From TMED13 sp042090305 (GTDB lineage Bacteria; Pseudomonadota; Alphaproteobacteria; Methylaequorales; Methylaequoraceae), in NCBI GenBank assembly GCA_042090305.1, contig JBELJQ010000038.1, positions 1 to 7,562 of the forward strand: a stretch of 7,562 nt of DNA, in the 5' to 3' direction. Position 1 is the stretch's first letter; the number at the start of each line of letters is the position of its first letter. Below are positions 7,484 to 7,562 of this stretch, piece after piece. The translations under genes and the position numbers were made by a program. Below the pieces are notes generated by a model. That model was not told the DNA's origin. It was given only the letters and a program-made list of their open reading frames with translations, and made no database searches.

Positions 7484-7562
7484 TTTGCAACTTTTGAGTT
7501 AAAGTAGTATTAAATAATACTTTAAATTTATATTTATAATACAAAATATTTAATATATAAAT
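7484..7562 (-). promoter_or_regulatory. A+T-rich upstream region of fhcA, probable promoter
   Basis: These 79 bases before the fhcA start contain almost only A and T and no coding signal. On the minus strand several TATTAT/TATAAA-like hexamers could act as -10 elements, and a TTGTAT lies further upstream. No pair stands out with canonical spacing, so I cannot place the promoter exactly. The region also contains an inverted repeat at 7499-7525. It continues past the window edge, so the neighbouring gene is unknown. Confidence 0.4.
7499..7525. repeat. Inverted repeat upstream of fhcA (8-base arms, 11-base centre)
   Basis: TTAAAGTA at 7499-7506 is a perfect reverse complement of TACTTTAA at 7518-7525. 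A shorter alternative pairing inside it is AGTATT/AATACT around AAAT. The centre of the repeat lies about 29 bases before the fhcA ATG. It could be a regulator-binding site or a weak 5' leader hairpin. In DNA this A+T-rich an 8-base match can also arise by chance. Confidence 0.35.

Overview
The window is strongly A+T-rich, densely packed bacterial DNA with almost no intergenic space. Five genes run rightward and one runs leftward, and no non-coding gap exceeds about 80 bases. The gene content points to a Gram-negative bacterium with a streamlined genome and H4MPT-type one-carbon metabolism. An RND efflux pair indicates a two-membrane envelope, and the formyltransferase/hydrolase subunit is typical of methylotrophs or formaldehyde-oxidising bacteria. 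A class I fructose-bisphosphate aldolase directly behind pgk is an arrangement known in Alphaproteobacteria. That makes an A+T-rich, probably aquatic, proteobacterium my best guess, but the sequence alone does not prove it.

Left part (1-1833): the end of phosphoglycerate kinase (pgk), class I fructose-bisphosphate aldolase (fba) and ribulose-phosphate 3-epimerase (rpe). Together they cover lower glycolysis/gluconeogenesis and pentose-phosphate interconversion. These are also steps used by the Calvin and ribulose-monophosphate cycles.

Middle (about 1823-5853): a periplasmic adaptor (membrane fusion protein) and a full-length 12-helix RND permease of the AcrB type. The adaptor overlaps the end of rpe and the permease overlaps the end of the adaptor, so pgk-fba-rpe-adaptor-permease reads as one transcription unit. 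No outer-membrane channel or regulator is present.

Right part (5840-7562): fhcA, the amidohydrolase-like subunit of the formyltransferase/hydrolase complex, on the minus strand. It meets the permease tail to tail with a 14-base overlap. About 80 bases of extremely A+T-rich DNA upstream hold its likely promoter and an inverted repeat. The other fhc subunit genes are not in the window.

I found no clearly novel system, RNA gene, CRISPR array or mobile element. The points most worth a second look are the isolated fhcA, the overlapping convergent gene ends, and the translational linkage of a central-carbon operon to an efflux pump.
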